In this document: in pieces, positions 17,701-26,300 of the stretch
Position numbering within the stretch: the first letter of the stretch is position 1
Layout: each line of letters starts with the position of its first letter
Origin: JAEUHM01 sp964538625
GTDB lineage: Bacteria; Verrucomicrobiota; Verrucomicrobiia; Verrucomicrobiales; Verrucomicrobiaceae
Direction of reading: 5' to 3'
DNA: 64,000 nt
NCBI GenBank assembly: GCA_964538625.1
Contig: CAZIGH010000001.1
Span: 161,686-225,685, forward strand
Translations under genes and position numbers: made by a program
The notes under the pieces: model-generated
Told to the model about the DNA's origin: nothing
Seen by the model: the letters and a program-made list of their open reading frames with translations, nothing else
The model's database searches: none

Positions 17701-17854
17701 GCTGCTCCACGAGCAGGGAGAGGTATTCATTGGCCAAGCGTGTGTCCTTTTCCGTCCAGCTCTGCTGCGCCTGCACCGGCATGTGCATCAGCAGAAGACA
17801 AAGTGCACCCCTCCTCGCTAGGCGACCAAGGCTTGACTGAAGCTCTGCTCTCAT
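11726..17854 (-). CDS. Very large secreted tetratricopeptide-repeat protein (2,042 aa)
   Basis: A single open frame of 2,042 residues. I choose the ATG at 17852-17854 because it gives a clean signal peptide (MRAELQSSLGRLARRGALCL, then ending MPVQAQ); a TTG five codons upstream is also possible. Most of the protein is helical TPR-like repeats, clearest in the first ~600 residues (GDAKGAAKLYEAILQQHPGD, KPDEAAGAWESALKLAPDE, QSAKADEALQKALALL) and again around 700-760 (RAIGYLKQALRERPDSEPVL). No enzyme domain is seen. It is probably an envelope or periplasmic scaffold. The stop codon lies 3 bp from the mobile element's right end, so the insertion did not damage it. Confidence 0.88.
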   Translation of the reverse strand: MRAELQSSLGRLARRGALCLLLMHMPVQAQQSWTEKDTRLANEYLSLLVEQPEYGRVVDLLWDLYQKRDATALLLENIKAQAAASAHPSVRLVEAHLVRRSGDAKGAAKLYEAILQQHPGDIPTLRARSALALEMGDTPAAANTLTMLLKALPDNDSSKPATWMQLGDLLLVSGKPDEAAGAWESALKLAPDEVILVRTVAEHLLRAGYPERAATPLEKLALEQDAAKRLEALVDLSRIYEHADQSAKADEALQKALALLDFRDARYLQLLQRRVRLHERFGTLEEMRNQLAAAALKSPPTEQALYDMSRFYALTAEPDEQLAWLRKLVGMAQETEQYRLELVRTLLDHEGAAEAARMLDERLRQSAVTLPALVLLRAEADLRQNLREQCMDRLQELLVAQPLDLELEKQIFQFAQQRSLDPLVEQILKARITREVSKPEPVFELAAYYRSRSELEKAAEVLEAFARRGASAAEQSRRFGDAAAFLSAGGASETALTFQREAAKLGGGDSGQLVKLADYLLESGDEADVIGSLEAAVKKATTSEERTDIDERLFSLLMGARPEKLNAKPEVNSDEFRLPGFLTGEGFGSDEPAAPETGKISERAAQYAEQVIQTASREAASEAELLRGIWWAHQTEKKAALYALLRKLLIPGPSSPPDVTLQRFLLDIALAEENPFFATRLLTWLAKEDPGNRVQYLLRLAEIALRYPLPGAMPDRAIGYLKQALRERPDSEPVLSALSQCYVVNGKLQEAIELWKPVVERARGSAVVPLRERYAELLLRGNRMSDYVENHLALLEAEADVKRRREHFKRFVDRFTFSDARGGELAEHVLEDRLKMLETRLLERSRRHPFDGFYQEALAAVYERRGEAQKAFTAMRQAYYTSPDTPFSLEQLRDSALRSSDSKAAIYFQKQIVASAASAEVAAESRRLVQMLEAAFQIAEADKVRRRLESRFSQDAAALEDLARHYRETGQDEAERRVYEQIQKVKSWDARSSLRLALKCLVLADEDAATLHLKDLLARTQARNSLRSLPPERWPFPLVDERPADGRNPLAELAGVLGETRLLKEDDVKRLRTFLTHPRPEFAELPDDVSLVRLRGIEELARLYRKRGGELLKEWNEQWQAESEVPVIERLWALYYSGAGEPFHELLLASLGEAKALDLRFTKVWLLVKSRGMNAMLRWLENEPVGTDLRAENVALVQLVLETLADTDGYTFESSELKVAGRSHLLRTSTLISLLRRLQDTESYEQAMVLGECLRDRTPELHGYYSFVLSNFAQNAEDWPRQRRYLYDVLRGPLVTGQATLHAEDTFLLGVVTLHRLAPTAQEREAVLQEAQERLAACAPSSLNDMRKAALAALAGARLPATEKMTNLLAGSVFGNRVLSAAGSGVMPHDPFAAPDTGHLRSYWEDVRLLSGILSQQGLGGLMADADEMLQEKLGGVQLGPRVGDTFGQWRSARLIRKLRQADFPTRRRLIREHLAAVDMREEDAVETLSELGRELEVNGMLRECIDIYQGLPARAPTNNAYAEYFIRVCEQSWEPKPAREYVESLFGKDPVYKPQGIGDETLREKHAHFLALEHDAERLRELGWKPGEFSRVLPGRIPPEVPYLRELALLLEKRGDKPGALVVWERLHQAWINGTPTQPLPPDVECALHRALLHEALGTKERAYAITSEVKVKPLLEERLIHLLEVRARLAAQLGKWDDFLSIKSVAVDRSSMPLMLTLSGLLEKHERRSEALSFVTQAERSAKGGEERFRLRLELLRLLSSEPTWDPTTHRPHIAALFRTRARDESALQVMLEWLSKQARTVHAAAWLPLLKAELQSGPDVPLAGLALAPFLVHSSGQELPTAYHTAWKRAASADRICMTLTARVFLSGKRGDWAWAVCEALRDTPSGLGTRLPPLSVEAAAARGSEADVQALFDEVIRQPVPGGRDTTAWAKAFETVGRADFSAEIFQVAIDRVSQAFVPGADLLQEHIRFLIRQRKFEAAEKELVRTYHGFIPKAAPLIVELYRTWGRTEQLGREMVKYHLPAGLEKEVLFLAKQPAP

Positions 17855-17921
17855 AAATACGGCACCCAATCTACGCAGGAACCCAGCGAATCACCAAGGC
17901 CAAAACGCGCCAGTCCCCACG

Positions 17922-19343
17922 TCACTTCTTGATACGTCTCAGCACAGCGTTTGCTGCATTCCAGCCGCACATGCCATGTACGCCGCCTGCCGGAGGAGTG
18001 GAGGCAGAACAAAGAAAGAGCTGCGGATTCGGCGTAGCCCAAGGGCAAGAGCTCGCCACGGGGCGGGTGAGGAGCTGGGACCAGTCAGCCATACCGCCCA
18101 CAATGTCGCCACCCACGTAGTTCGCATTGTAAGCCTCCATGTCCCGCGCGCTCAGACAGTGCCGGGCCAGTATCAAATCGCGGAATCCCGGTGCAAAACG
18201 CTCAATCTGTGCCGTGATGACAGGCTCCATATTCTGCGTGGAATCCGCCGGCACGTGGCAATACGCCCAGAGCACCGCCTTTCCCTCTGGCGCACGGCTT
18301 GGATCACAGACCGAGGGCTGGGCCACCAGGACGAAAGGTGCTTGCGAGTGCCGCCCTTTACAGGCATCCAGCTCAGATGCACGGATCTCGTCCAGCTTGC
18401 CACCCACGTGCACCGTGCCGGCACGACGGCAGTCTTCATTGAGCCATGGCACCGGACCACTCAGCGCATAGTCCACCTTGAATACCGCAGGCCCATGCCT
18501 GAAGCGCTTCAACCTGCGTACGTAAGCGGCAGGCAGCGCATCTCCGGCGATCTGCCACATCGAGCGGGGCGCCGTGTCAAAGAGCACGGCCCGAGTGCTG
18601 GGCAGCTCCGCCAGTGTGCGGACCTTCCACCCGCAGCGCACCTCACCCCCCAGAGACTTCAGCTTTGACACCAGCGCCTCTGCTATGGCTTGCGACCCGC
18701 CCTCAGCTACTGGCCAGCCCACCGCATGGGCGCTCATTTGCAACATGAGCGCGATGGCGGAGGTAAATGGCTGCTCCAGTGGCAGCACACTGTGTGCCGC
18801 ATTACCCGCCAGCAGCGCACGCGCCTCCTCCGTGCGGAAGGCCCAGCGCGCCAGCAGCGCCGAAGGCAGAGCCGCTAGCGTGCCGAAGCGGGCCATCAGC
18901 AGCGGATGCTTCGGCATACCGATGGGGGAAAAGATGTCCGGATAAAGCTGTGGCGCACCTTCCACCAGCGGCCCCAATATTACCCTGTAAACCCAGGCAT
19001 CACGGCCCAGAGAATCTGCCGTCTCCTCGACACTACGCCGCAAGGCCGCAGCCCGGCCACCCTCCAGCGGGTGCGCCAGCGGCAGCTCAGGATGAATCCA
19101 GCGCAGCCCGTGCTCATGGAGATGGAGCGACTGGAAAAAGGGCGAGGCCACCCCTGTGGGATGCACCGCCGAGCACACATCGTGTTTGAAACCCGGCAGC
19201 GTCAGTTCCTTCGTCCGCGTGCCGCCGCCCACCGTCTCTGCCGCTTCGATCACCAGCGTCTTCCACCCTTCCTGGGAAAGGCGCACCGCAGCCCCCAGCC
19301 CGTTCGGCCCGGAACCAATCACCACCGCATCATACTCCGCCAT
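17922..19343 (-). CDS. FAD-dependent phytoene-dehydrogenase-like oxidoreductase
   Basis: A 473-residue flavoprotein. The start at 19341-19343 places the dinucleotide-binding motif at the N-terminus (MAEYDAVVIGSGPNGLGAAV, then TLVIEAAETVGGGTRTKELT), as in the CrtI/amine-oxidase family; an upstream GTG would add 22 unrelated residues. The C-terminus has the expected LFLCSASTPPAGGVHGMCGWNAA flavin-contact motif, with an upstream ARDMEAYNANYVGGDIVGG segment. Bacterial homologues of this COG1233 group act on carotenoid-like or unknown hydrophobic substrates. No other carotenoid gene is nearby, so the substrate is open. It lies 62 bp downstream of truA on the same strand. Confidence 0.88.
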   Translation of the reverse strand: MAEYDAVVIGSGPNGLGAAVRLSQEGWKTLVIEAAETVGGGTRTKELTLPGFKHDVCSAVHPTGVASPFFQSLHLHEHGLRWIHPELPLAHPLEGGRAAALRRSVEETADSLGRDAWVYRVILGPLVEGAPQLYPDIFSPIGMPKHPLLMARFGTLAALPSALLARWAFRTEEARALLAGNAAHSVLPLEQPFTSAIALMLQMSAHAVGWPVAEGGSQAIAEALVSKLKSLGGEVRCGWKVRTLAELPSTRAVLFDTAPRSMWQIAGDALPAAYVRRLKRFRHGPAVFKVDYALSGPVPWLNEDCRRAGTVHVGGKLDEIRASELDACKGRHSQAPFVLVAQPSVCDPSRAPEGKAVLWAYCHVPADSTQNMEPVITAQIERFAPGFRDLILARHCLSARDMEAYNANYVGGDIVGGMADWSQLLTRPVASSCPWATPNPQLFLCSASTPPAGGVHGMCGWNAANAVLRRIKK

Positions 19344-19405
19344 GCACTCAGCGTAGCGGCTGCGTCTCCCGGCGCAATCACAAGGCGCACGCCGCCGGCG
19401 AGTCC

Positions 19406-20185
19406 TCACGCTTCATACATCACCCGCACGAGATACAGGCCGCCCGCTGGAGCACACTGGTTGTTCTTCACGCCGTCAGGGTCCGACAGTAACCCGTGGA
19501 ACCACGCAGGCTCAGCACGCCCTCTCGCCACATGCACCGCCGCACCCACGATCAACCGCACCATTTTGTAAAGGAACCCATCTCCCTCAATCTCAATGGT
19601 CAACACGTCCCCCACTGCGTCCACTTGCGTCCGGTGTATCGTGCGTGTGGTGCTCGCCGGATCAGCCCGCAGCTCCGCCTCACCGGGAAAGCCCCGGTTG
19701 GCGCTCAGCCGGGCGAAGTTGTGGGTGCCGCGCACAGCCTCAAGGCAGGAGCGAAGCAGCTCCACATCGAGCTTCCCATACACATGCCAGGCGCGGTTGA
19801 CCTCCAGCGGTGGCAGGATGTCACCCCGGTGGATTCGATACCGGTAAACCTTGCCCTTCGCGTGGAATCGCGCATGAAAGTCCGGTGGCGCTTCTTCACA
19901 CTCCATGATCCGGATGCTGGGCGGCAGATGACTGTTCAGCGCGCGCACCCAGCCGTAGTGAGAGATTTCAAGCTCCACAGGCACATCGCAGTGAGCGGGT
20001 AGTGCCAGAGCGTGAACTCCAGTATCCGTGCGGCCGGAGGCCTGAAGTGAAACCGCTTGCTTCGTCACGATGGCCAGCGCGGCTTCGATTTGGTTCTGCA
20101 CTCCCAGACCATTCGGTTGGCCCTGCCATCCCTGCCAGGGAGTGCCGTCATACGCGATGAGAAAACGAAGACGACGAGTGGTCAT
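19406..20185 (-). CDS. truA: tRNA pseudouridine(38-40) synthase
   Basis: A 259-residue TruA. It isomerises uridine to pseudouridine at positions 38-40 of tRNA anticodon arms. Evidence: N-terminal RFLIAYDGTPWQGWQGQPNG, the catalytic motif ASGRTDTGVHAL with nucleophile Asp54, ALNSHLPPSIRI, FHARFHAKGKVYRYRI, HNFARLSANRG, and the closing GDGFLYKMVRLIVGA. Length is typical. The ATG overlaps the stop of the upstream membrane-protein gene as ATGA, suggesting a two-gene transcript. Confidence 0.97.
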   Translation of the reverse strand: MTTRRLRFLIAYDGTPWQGWQGQPNGLGVQNQIEAALAIVTKQAVSLQASGRTDTGVHALALPAHCDVPVELEISHYGWVRALNSHLPPSIRIMECEEAPPDFHARFHAKGKVYRYRIHRGDILPPLEVNRAWHVYGKLDVELLRSCLEAVRGTHNFARLSANRGFPGEAELRADPASTTRTIHRTQVDAVGDVLTIEIEGDGFLYKMVRLIVGAAVHVARGRAEPAWFHGLLSDPDGVKNNQCAPAGGLYLVRVMYEA

Positions 20186-20871
20186 GACGGCCGTCCCTTC
20201 TCCCTCAGCAACACCTTTGCCGCAAGTCCATACAGAACCAGAGGAAGTGCTGCGCTCAGCCCCAGTGCCAGCCCCTCGTGCTGGTCAGCTCCCAGATGAC
20301 CTATGGCGGCGAATGCAAACCCCAGCGGCAGTGACCCGCACAACAACGCCATCACAAACGCTGCCAGCGGCATCCTCGCCAAGCCCGCAAGGCAAGCCAT
20401 CGCCTCTGGCAGCACCGGCGTCCAGCGAGAGACAGCCACCAGCCAGCCTGCGGAACGGCTCTGAAACCAGGCCTCCCCACGCGCCAGCTGCTCCTTCCCG
20501 GCTATCCACTCCGCTGCGCCACGACCGGCAAAGCGGCAGGCAGTGTAGGCGAGCAATCCCGAAAGCACCGACCCCATACCGGCTATGAACCCACCAAGCA
20601 GCGGCCCATACAAAAAGCCCAGCACTGACATCACGATGGTGCCGGGTATGGGCAGCACGATGTCCGCACACAGCAGCAGCACCCCAGCCGCCCAGGCCCA
20701 GTGGCCTTGATTCTCCAGCCAGGCTCTGACCCCGCTGAACCCAGTCGCGCCAAACCACTCTCCCCAGATGAGAAAGGGAGCGATGACCAGAGCGACGAGA
20801 CCGAAAATGAGAAGCCACCAGCGTGACATTTTTTGTTTTGGATTTGAGTGAGCACTGCCACCTTGGCGCAT
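20182..20871 (-). CDS. DedA/VTT-domain (TVP38/TMEM64-like) inner-membrane protein
   Basis: A polytopic membrane protein. Hydrophobic segments include WWLLIFGLVALVIAPFLI, WAWAAGVLLLCADIVLPI, a VLGFLYGPLLGGFIAGMGSV loop-helix typical of the VTT/SNARE-associated domain, and two C-terminal helices. The conserved SRWTPVLPEAMACLAGLARM re-entrant region fits this family, whose members scramble or flip lipids (for example undecaprenyl phosphate). The ATG at 20869-20871 has a GAGGAAG element just upstream and overlaps the divergent peptidase's ATG; an internal ATG at 20827-20829 is an alternative start. It is coupled to truA by a 4-bp overlap. Confidence 0.87.
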   Translation of the reverse strand: MRQGGSAHSNPKQKMSRWWLLIFGLVALVIAPFLIWGEWFGATGFSGVRAWLENQGHWAWAAGVLLLCADIVLPIPGTIVMSVLGFLYGPLLGGFIAGMGSVLSGLLAYTACRFAGRGAAEWIAGKEQLARGEAWFQSRSAGWLVAVSRWTPVLPEAMACLAGLARMPLAAFVMALLCGSLPLGFAFAAIGHLGADQHEGLALGLSAALPLVLYGLAAKVLLREKGRPS

Positions 20872-22006
20872 GTCTTCCTCTCCGTCCAATGTCGTGGAAC
20901 TCACTCAAGCACTGGTGCGCATCCCCAGTGTCAACCCCGACGGCGACCCCGGAACGGACTCCACCGGAGAGGCTGAGTGTGCTTCTTATGTGGCAGACTT
21001 CCTCCGTCAGTGCGGTGCTGAAGCCGTGCTTGAGGAAGTGCTGCCTGGCAGGCCAAATGTCATCGGCCGGTTTCCCACGGATGCACCCGGCAAGCCGAAG
21101 ATCGTCTTTGGTCCTCACACGGACACCGTAGGCGTAGGAGGTATGGTCATTGACCCGTTCGGTGGTGAAGCTCGGCAGGGCCGAGTGTGGGGCAGGGGAG
21201 CATCAGACACCAAGGGACCCATGGCATCCATGCTCTGGGCGCTGAAGGAAATGGGCAGCGAACTCGCCTCCCTACCAGTGGAAGTCCACTTCGCCGGCTT
21301 CATGTCTGAAGAGAGCAGTCAGCACGGCTCACGCCAATTCGCAGAGCATCATCCAGACTACGCCTTCGCCCTGGTGGGAGAACCGACTAGCCTGAAAACC
21401 GTAATTAAACACAAAGGCTGTCTCTGGGTGGATGTCATCACCACCGGTGTGGCAGCTCACGGTGCCACACCCGAGCGCGGTGACAACGCCATCGTCAAAA
21501 TGGCCCGCCTTATCGAAGCGCTGGACACCGAGTTCCGGAGCATCCTCGCCATTCAGGGCGGCACTGACGAACTGCTTGGACACAGCACATTGAACCTCGG
21601 CATGATCCAGGGAGGCACCCGGTCGAACATCGTCGCAGACTCCTGCAAGCTGAGGCTGGACATCCGCGTCACCCCCGCTCTTCACCAGCGAGGTGGCGCC
21701 TTGCCATTGCTCCAAACTTTCATCGCAGCGCGTGATGCGGCGGCCAAACTGGAGGTGGCCAGTGCCGCCATGCCGCTCGACACGCCAGCATCCCAACCCT
21801 TCGTGCAAAAACTGGTAGCAGCCGGAGCCTCGATCACCGGTGCACCTTGGTTCTGTGACGCCGCCTACTTGGCTGACAAAGGCATCCCAAGCATCGCCAT
21901 CGGCCCGGGTAGCATCGCTCAGGCGCACACCAAGGATGAGTGGATCAGCGTCAGCGATCTCGAAGCTGGCGTAGCCTTCTTCAAGACCTTCCTCCGCTCA
22001 CTCTAG
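20870..22006 (+). CDS. M20-family metallopeptidase/deacylase
   Basis: A 378-residue zinc hydrolase of the ArgE/DapE/CPG2 family. Metal-binding and catalytic motifs: VFGPHTDTVGVGG, GRVWGRGASDTKGPMASML, SEESSQHGSR, a dimerisation lid with GVAAHGATPERGDNAIVKMA, and AQAHTKDEWISV near the C-terminus. No signal peptide, so it is cytoplasmic. Substrate choice among N-acetylornithine, succinyl-diaminopimelate or dipeptides cannot be told from the motifs, and no arg or dap genes lie beside it. It starts divergently from the DedA gene with overlapping start codons and converges on the P450 gene. Confidence 0.92.
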   Translation: MSSSPSNVVELTQALVRIPSVNPDGDPGTDSTGEAECASYVADFLRQCGAEAVLEEVLPGRPNVIGRFPTDAPGKPKIVFGPHTDTVGVGGMVIDPFGGEARQGRVWGRGASDTKGPMASMLWALKEMGSELASLPVEVHFAGFMSEESSQHGSRQFAEHHPDYAFALVGEPTSLKTVIKHKGCLWVDVITTGVAAHGATPERGDNAIVKMARLIEALDTEFRSILAIQGGTDELLGHSTLNLGMIQGGTRSNIVADSCKLRLDIRVTPALHQRGGALPLLQTFIAARDAAAKLEVASAAMPLDTPASQPFVQKLVAAGASITGAPWFCDAAYLADKGIPSIAIGPGSIAQAHTKDEWISVSDLEAGVAFFKTFLRSL

Positions 22007-22012
22007 CCTCCA

Positions 22013-23155
22013 TCAAAGTGCCTCCAGCATCACCCTCAACGAATCGTATCCAAGTTTGCGATCAAAGGTAGCCTCATGCTCCACCCGTTCCTCCGCCTGG
22101 ACGAGGTGAATGCGCTTTACCTTCTCACACAGCAGCTTCAGCAGCGTCCGCAAAATCAACCGCGCATGTGGTGCACCCAGGCAAAGGTGCGTGCCAAAGC
22201 CGAAGCTGAGATGAGGATTCGGTTTGCGGTCCAACCGCACTTCCATCGGCGCAGGAAACGCAGCTTCATCGAAGTTTGCCGATGACCAGCAGAGGGAGAT
22301 GCGATTCCCCGCTGGCACCGTCACCCCATTCACCTGCGTCTCCGCCGGGCATACGCGCCCGATGTGGGTGAGAGGCATGAACACGCGGAAAAACTCCTCG
22401 CTGGCCAGGGTGATGCGCTTCGGATCTTCACGCAGATACTCCAGCGCCTCAGGATGCTCCGCAAGATGACCCACCGCACAGGTAATGGTGTGAATGATCG
22501 TATCCCGTCCACCAGCAAAAGCCAAGTTGGCGAAGCCCATGCACTCTTCCCGCGTGAGCTTGCGCCCGCGAAACTCCGCTTTCACGAGAGCGCTGAAAAA
22601 GTCCTCCCCCGGTGCCGCCTCGGCCTCGTCGAACTTTCTTTGCAAATAGTCTTCCAGCACCGTGCCCTTTTTGAACTCACCGCCTGTCACCTTGAACACG
22701 TGGATGCCCCAGCCGATCCATGTCTCCGCCTCGCTTTCAGAAGTGTTCAGCAGATACGTCAGCGCGCGTGACTGAATGGGCAGCGCGAAGTCATTCACCA
22801 TCTCCGTCTCGCCAACCGCCAGCACCTTGTCAATCGCCGCGCCGATGAGTGCCTCCACTCGCTCGATCATGGCTGGCTCCTTCGCCCGCTGGAAAAACGG
22901 CTCCACGATCTCCCGATACTCCGTGTGGTCCGGCGGATTGGTCTCTATCGGAAGCTGGCGCATCGAGCGCACGTCCTCCTCCGACGGTACCGGTACACGA
23001 AAGGGCGCATCTGAGCTGAAGGTCTGCCAGTCCTTCGCAGCCCGGCGCACATCTTCATGCCGCAGAAGCATGGTTATGGTTTCACCATGAAATGGACACT
23101 GCATGACACCGCTGGTCTGCCGTGCTTCTTGGAAAGGATCGGAATACGCTGACAT
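22013..23155 (-). CDS. Cytochrome P450
   Basis: A 380-residue soluble bacterial P450. The ATG at 23153-23155 gives the normal N-terminus MSAYSDPFQEAR; a longer frame adds 22 unlikely residues. Signatures: PPDHTEYREIVEPFF (C-helix region), I-helix FAGGRDTIIHTI with the acid-alcohol-like DT pair, EEFFRVF (ExxR), and the haem loop FGFGTHLCLGAPHARL with the cysteine thiolate ligand. It would hydroxylate a small hydrophobic substrate and needs a ferredoxin and reductase, neither of which is adjacent. No biosynthetic cluster surrounds it, so catabolic or detoxifying use is as likely as biosynthesis. Confidence 0.95.
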   Translation of the reverse strand: MSAYSDPFQEARQTSGVMQCPFHGETITMLLRHEDVRRAAKDWQTFSSDAPFRVPVPSEEDVRSMRQLPIETNPPDHTEYREIVEPFFQRAKEPAMIERVEALIGAAIDKVLAVGETEMVNDFALPIQSRALTYLLNTSESEAETWIGWGIHVFKVTGGEFKKGTVLEDYLQRKFDEAEAAPGEDFFSALVKAEFRGRKLTREECMGFANLAFAGGRDTIIHTITCAVGHLAEHPEALEYLREDPKRITLASEEFFRVFMPLTHIGRVCPAETQVNGVTVPAGNRISLCWSSANFDEAAFPAPMEVRLDRKPNPHLSFGFGTHLCLGAPHARLILRTLLKLLCEKVKRIHLVQAEERVEHEATFDRKLGYDSLRVMLEAL

Positions 23156-23350
23156 ACAAACAAATGGGGAACTCTTGAAGGAACGCGAACCTACACCAGC
23201 TTCTGCGGAGTTGACGAGCAAGAATCATCTTCTCATCCCAGCGGCCAAGGCGCAGCGAAGCGCCAAAGCTGCCCATCCCAACGGAGCTTCCATGCTTCAT
23301 CGACACTGAGACCCAGGTCTTTGCCCTGATGGAGCGCACTCGCCTTTTGC

Positions 23351-26300
23351 TTATGGGAGCGTCACCTCCACACGAGCATAAGTGCCCCCTCGGGTCGTCG
23401 GGTGGAGTGGCTCATCATGGTGAACTCTCTGCCAGCTTGCGTTGATGGGAGTGACGACGGGCTGGGCCGTGATCGGGGACCATGGGCCATGGTCAAGAGA
23501 GGAACACTTCAGCGGGGTGTAGATGAGGCCGCTTCCAACACGTCTGAGGTACTCGATGCGCATGACACCAGGCGAAGGAACAGTGACAACGGGCAGCCCA
23601 GCAAGACCACTGCCAGCTACGAGGCCACGTCGATCGGGAACTTCCAGATTGAGGTTGAAGGCATATTTTAGGAGGTTGGCCACACCATCCGCAAACGGAA
23701 CGGCTTCCGCGAGTGCATCCGGTCCACTGAGAGAGGTCGCGGCCAAAGCCTTGTCAAATTCCTCCTGCGGTGTAGTACCGGTATCAAACGCGGCTGTTAC
23801 CGTTGTTGTGTTTCCCAGTGAATCATGGATGCGCCCCTTGATGAAAAAGACGCCCTTCATGTCAGGTGTAGTCAGCAGTCTGGCGGCAGATTCAGCGGGG
23901 GGTGAGACCACGACATCGTCTAGCAGCAGTTCATACAAAAGCGGTGAGTGGGGATCTGACCAACCAGAGAAGGTGACCGTCATGGGCGTGGATGGTGCCA
24001 GAGAGGAAGAGGGCGATAAACTCATCGTCCCACCGCTAGGCCCCGTAGTGTCCAGCACTACGCTCGAACTTGAACTTTCTGCCGCTGCATTGCCCACTGT
24101 GTCTTGATAGCTCAGCGTAACGAGGTAGCTGCCGTCAGGTATGGGTGCACCGCTTGCGATGTCAGGGCTGCTGCTTGGGGCCTTCGAGTCGAAAATGAAA
24201 TCATGTGTGCCGGCCGTTTCGTGCCTCGGTGCCAAGACCAGTTGATGAGGGCCGAAACTCACGCGCACGCTGTTGGGCAGTGCGGTCTCGGGGAGATGAT
24301 AGGCCAGACGCACTTGACGCGCGTGCGAACTGGCAGCGACGGGAGCCAATAGGGTCGGCGTTGTGGTTACGGTATCTAGGGTGACGTGTTTTGACTCATC
24401 TGCTGCGGCAGCGTTGCCAGCCGCGTCCTGATAGGTGATCCGCACGTCATAGAGACCATCTTGGACGGGGTCGCCAGCCACAACTTGAGAGCTTGAAGTG
24501 GGGTCGGCAGGTTCTAAACTGAACTGGTGTGTGCCCGCCGCTTCCAGGGATGATGCGAGCGTGAGCGCAGTCGAGCCGAAACTCAGCTTCAAGCTGCCTG
24601 GCATAGCAGCTTCTGGCAGCGTGAACGAAATAGAAACAGGTTTGCCAGTAACGGTTCCAGAAGCCGGGCTGGTCAAGATCGGTGCCCGAGTATTCAGCGC
24701 ATCTTCGCCGAACACATAGACTGCACCTCGGTATTCTTGCTCGCCTGACTCATAGGGTGCTCCGGAGGCAAACCGCTCTCCGACGAGTGCCAGCGAAGTG
24801 CCGAGATTGGCATTGGCCACGGCTCTGGGGTGTTTCAGCTCTGAGAGCAGTACCGGCGCGCTGGGTGTGGATATGTCGTATGTGTAGATGCTGCCGGAGT
24901 TTCTCGCCGCAGCAGAATCACGAGCCGCGCCTACGATCAGCCGGTTGCTGTTCACCGCCAATGCGGACCCAAAGTCATCGCCGGGCTTGCCAGAGGGACT
25001 CTGAATGACAGCAATCGGCGTTGATGGCTGAGGCTGTTCAAGATTGTAGATTTCCACGCGAGCCACCGTAGGAGGGCTAGCAAACGAGTAGGTCGCACCG
25101 ACAAAAAGCCACGAACCCTTAATGGCCAAAGAACTCCCAAAGCGAGCCTGAGTGGCGACTGGGTTTGGCCCTAATGCCGCGACCGGAGTGGTTTTGTAGG
25201 GGCGATCGAGATCATAAAGGTGCACGCTGCCCGCCCTGACCCCAAAGTTGCTGTCGTTGATCGCCCCCACAGCCAGGAACTTTCCTTCGAGCGCCAGCGC
25301 GCTTCCAAACATGTCTCCAAAGATTCCGGATGGATTTTGGATGGTGAAAGCAAACTCTGCCGTTAAGGGTTTCGTTACATCAAAAACGAAAACGCTGCCT
25401 CCAGATTTAAGCGGGGAGCCCGAGGCGACACGGTCGCCACTGAATGCAAGGGTATTCCCATACATGCTATACAAGCTATCGGCCGATCTGCTGACGTAGC
25501 GAACAGGGTTAGGGAATGAAGGAGATGAGAGGTCATAGAGTGCGAGTCTACTGCCCGTAGAATCGTTGGATCTTACCACAATTCGGTTCCCCGAAGATGC
25601 CAGCGCGTTGCCAAAAAAGCCGTACGGATCGCCGGATGATCGAACCAAACGATGCGCTACGGCTGGCGGAAAGGTGGAATCCAGATCAAAAAGGTTCACG
25701 CTCCCACTGTTGTTGAAAGCTTCATCGTCTCCCGGCGTGCCCACAGCGAGGAAGTTTCCCACAGCTGCCAAGCCGTAACCAAAGTAATGATTGTTTTCCG
25801 GAGAAGGATGATCGTACACGGCCACCGGAGTACTTGCCTCCGACGAGTTAAGGTCGTAGCCGTAAGCCGCACCTGCGCCCGTGGAAGCGGAGGCGTCTGC
25901 AGGGGCGCCCACAATCACACGTTCATGGTTGATAGCCACGGAGTTCCCGAAACCCGGATTGATTTGCGGATTGGGATCCGTGAGATACAGCAGTAGCGAT
26001 GGAGGTGCCCCCGCTTGCGCAGAATAGACATACGCAGCTCCGGGGCGCGAACCGCCGGAAGGGAAGCTTTGCCCTGGGGCGGCAACGGCAAATCGACTTC
26101 CCGAGATCGAGACTGAAGAGCCGTACTCCGCCGATGAATCGGCAGCCGGAGGATCAATGCGGTGGAGCGGTGTCGTCGGAGTGGCGCTTTCAAGATCATA
26201 AAAAAAGGCTGCTCCTCGAATAGAGTTACCTATTCGCGCTTCGGGAGCTCCCACCAAGACTTTGCTGCCACTGATGGCGATGGAAAGGCCGAACCTATCT

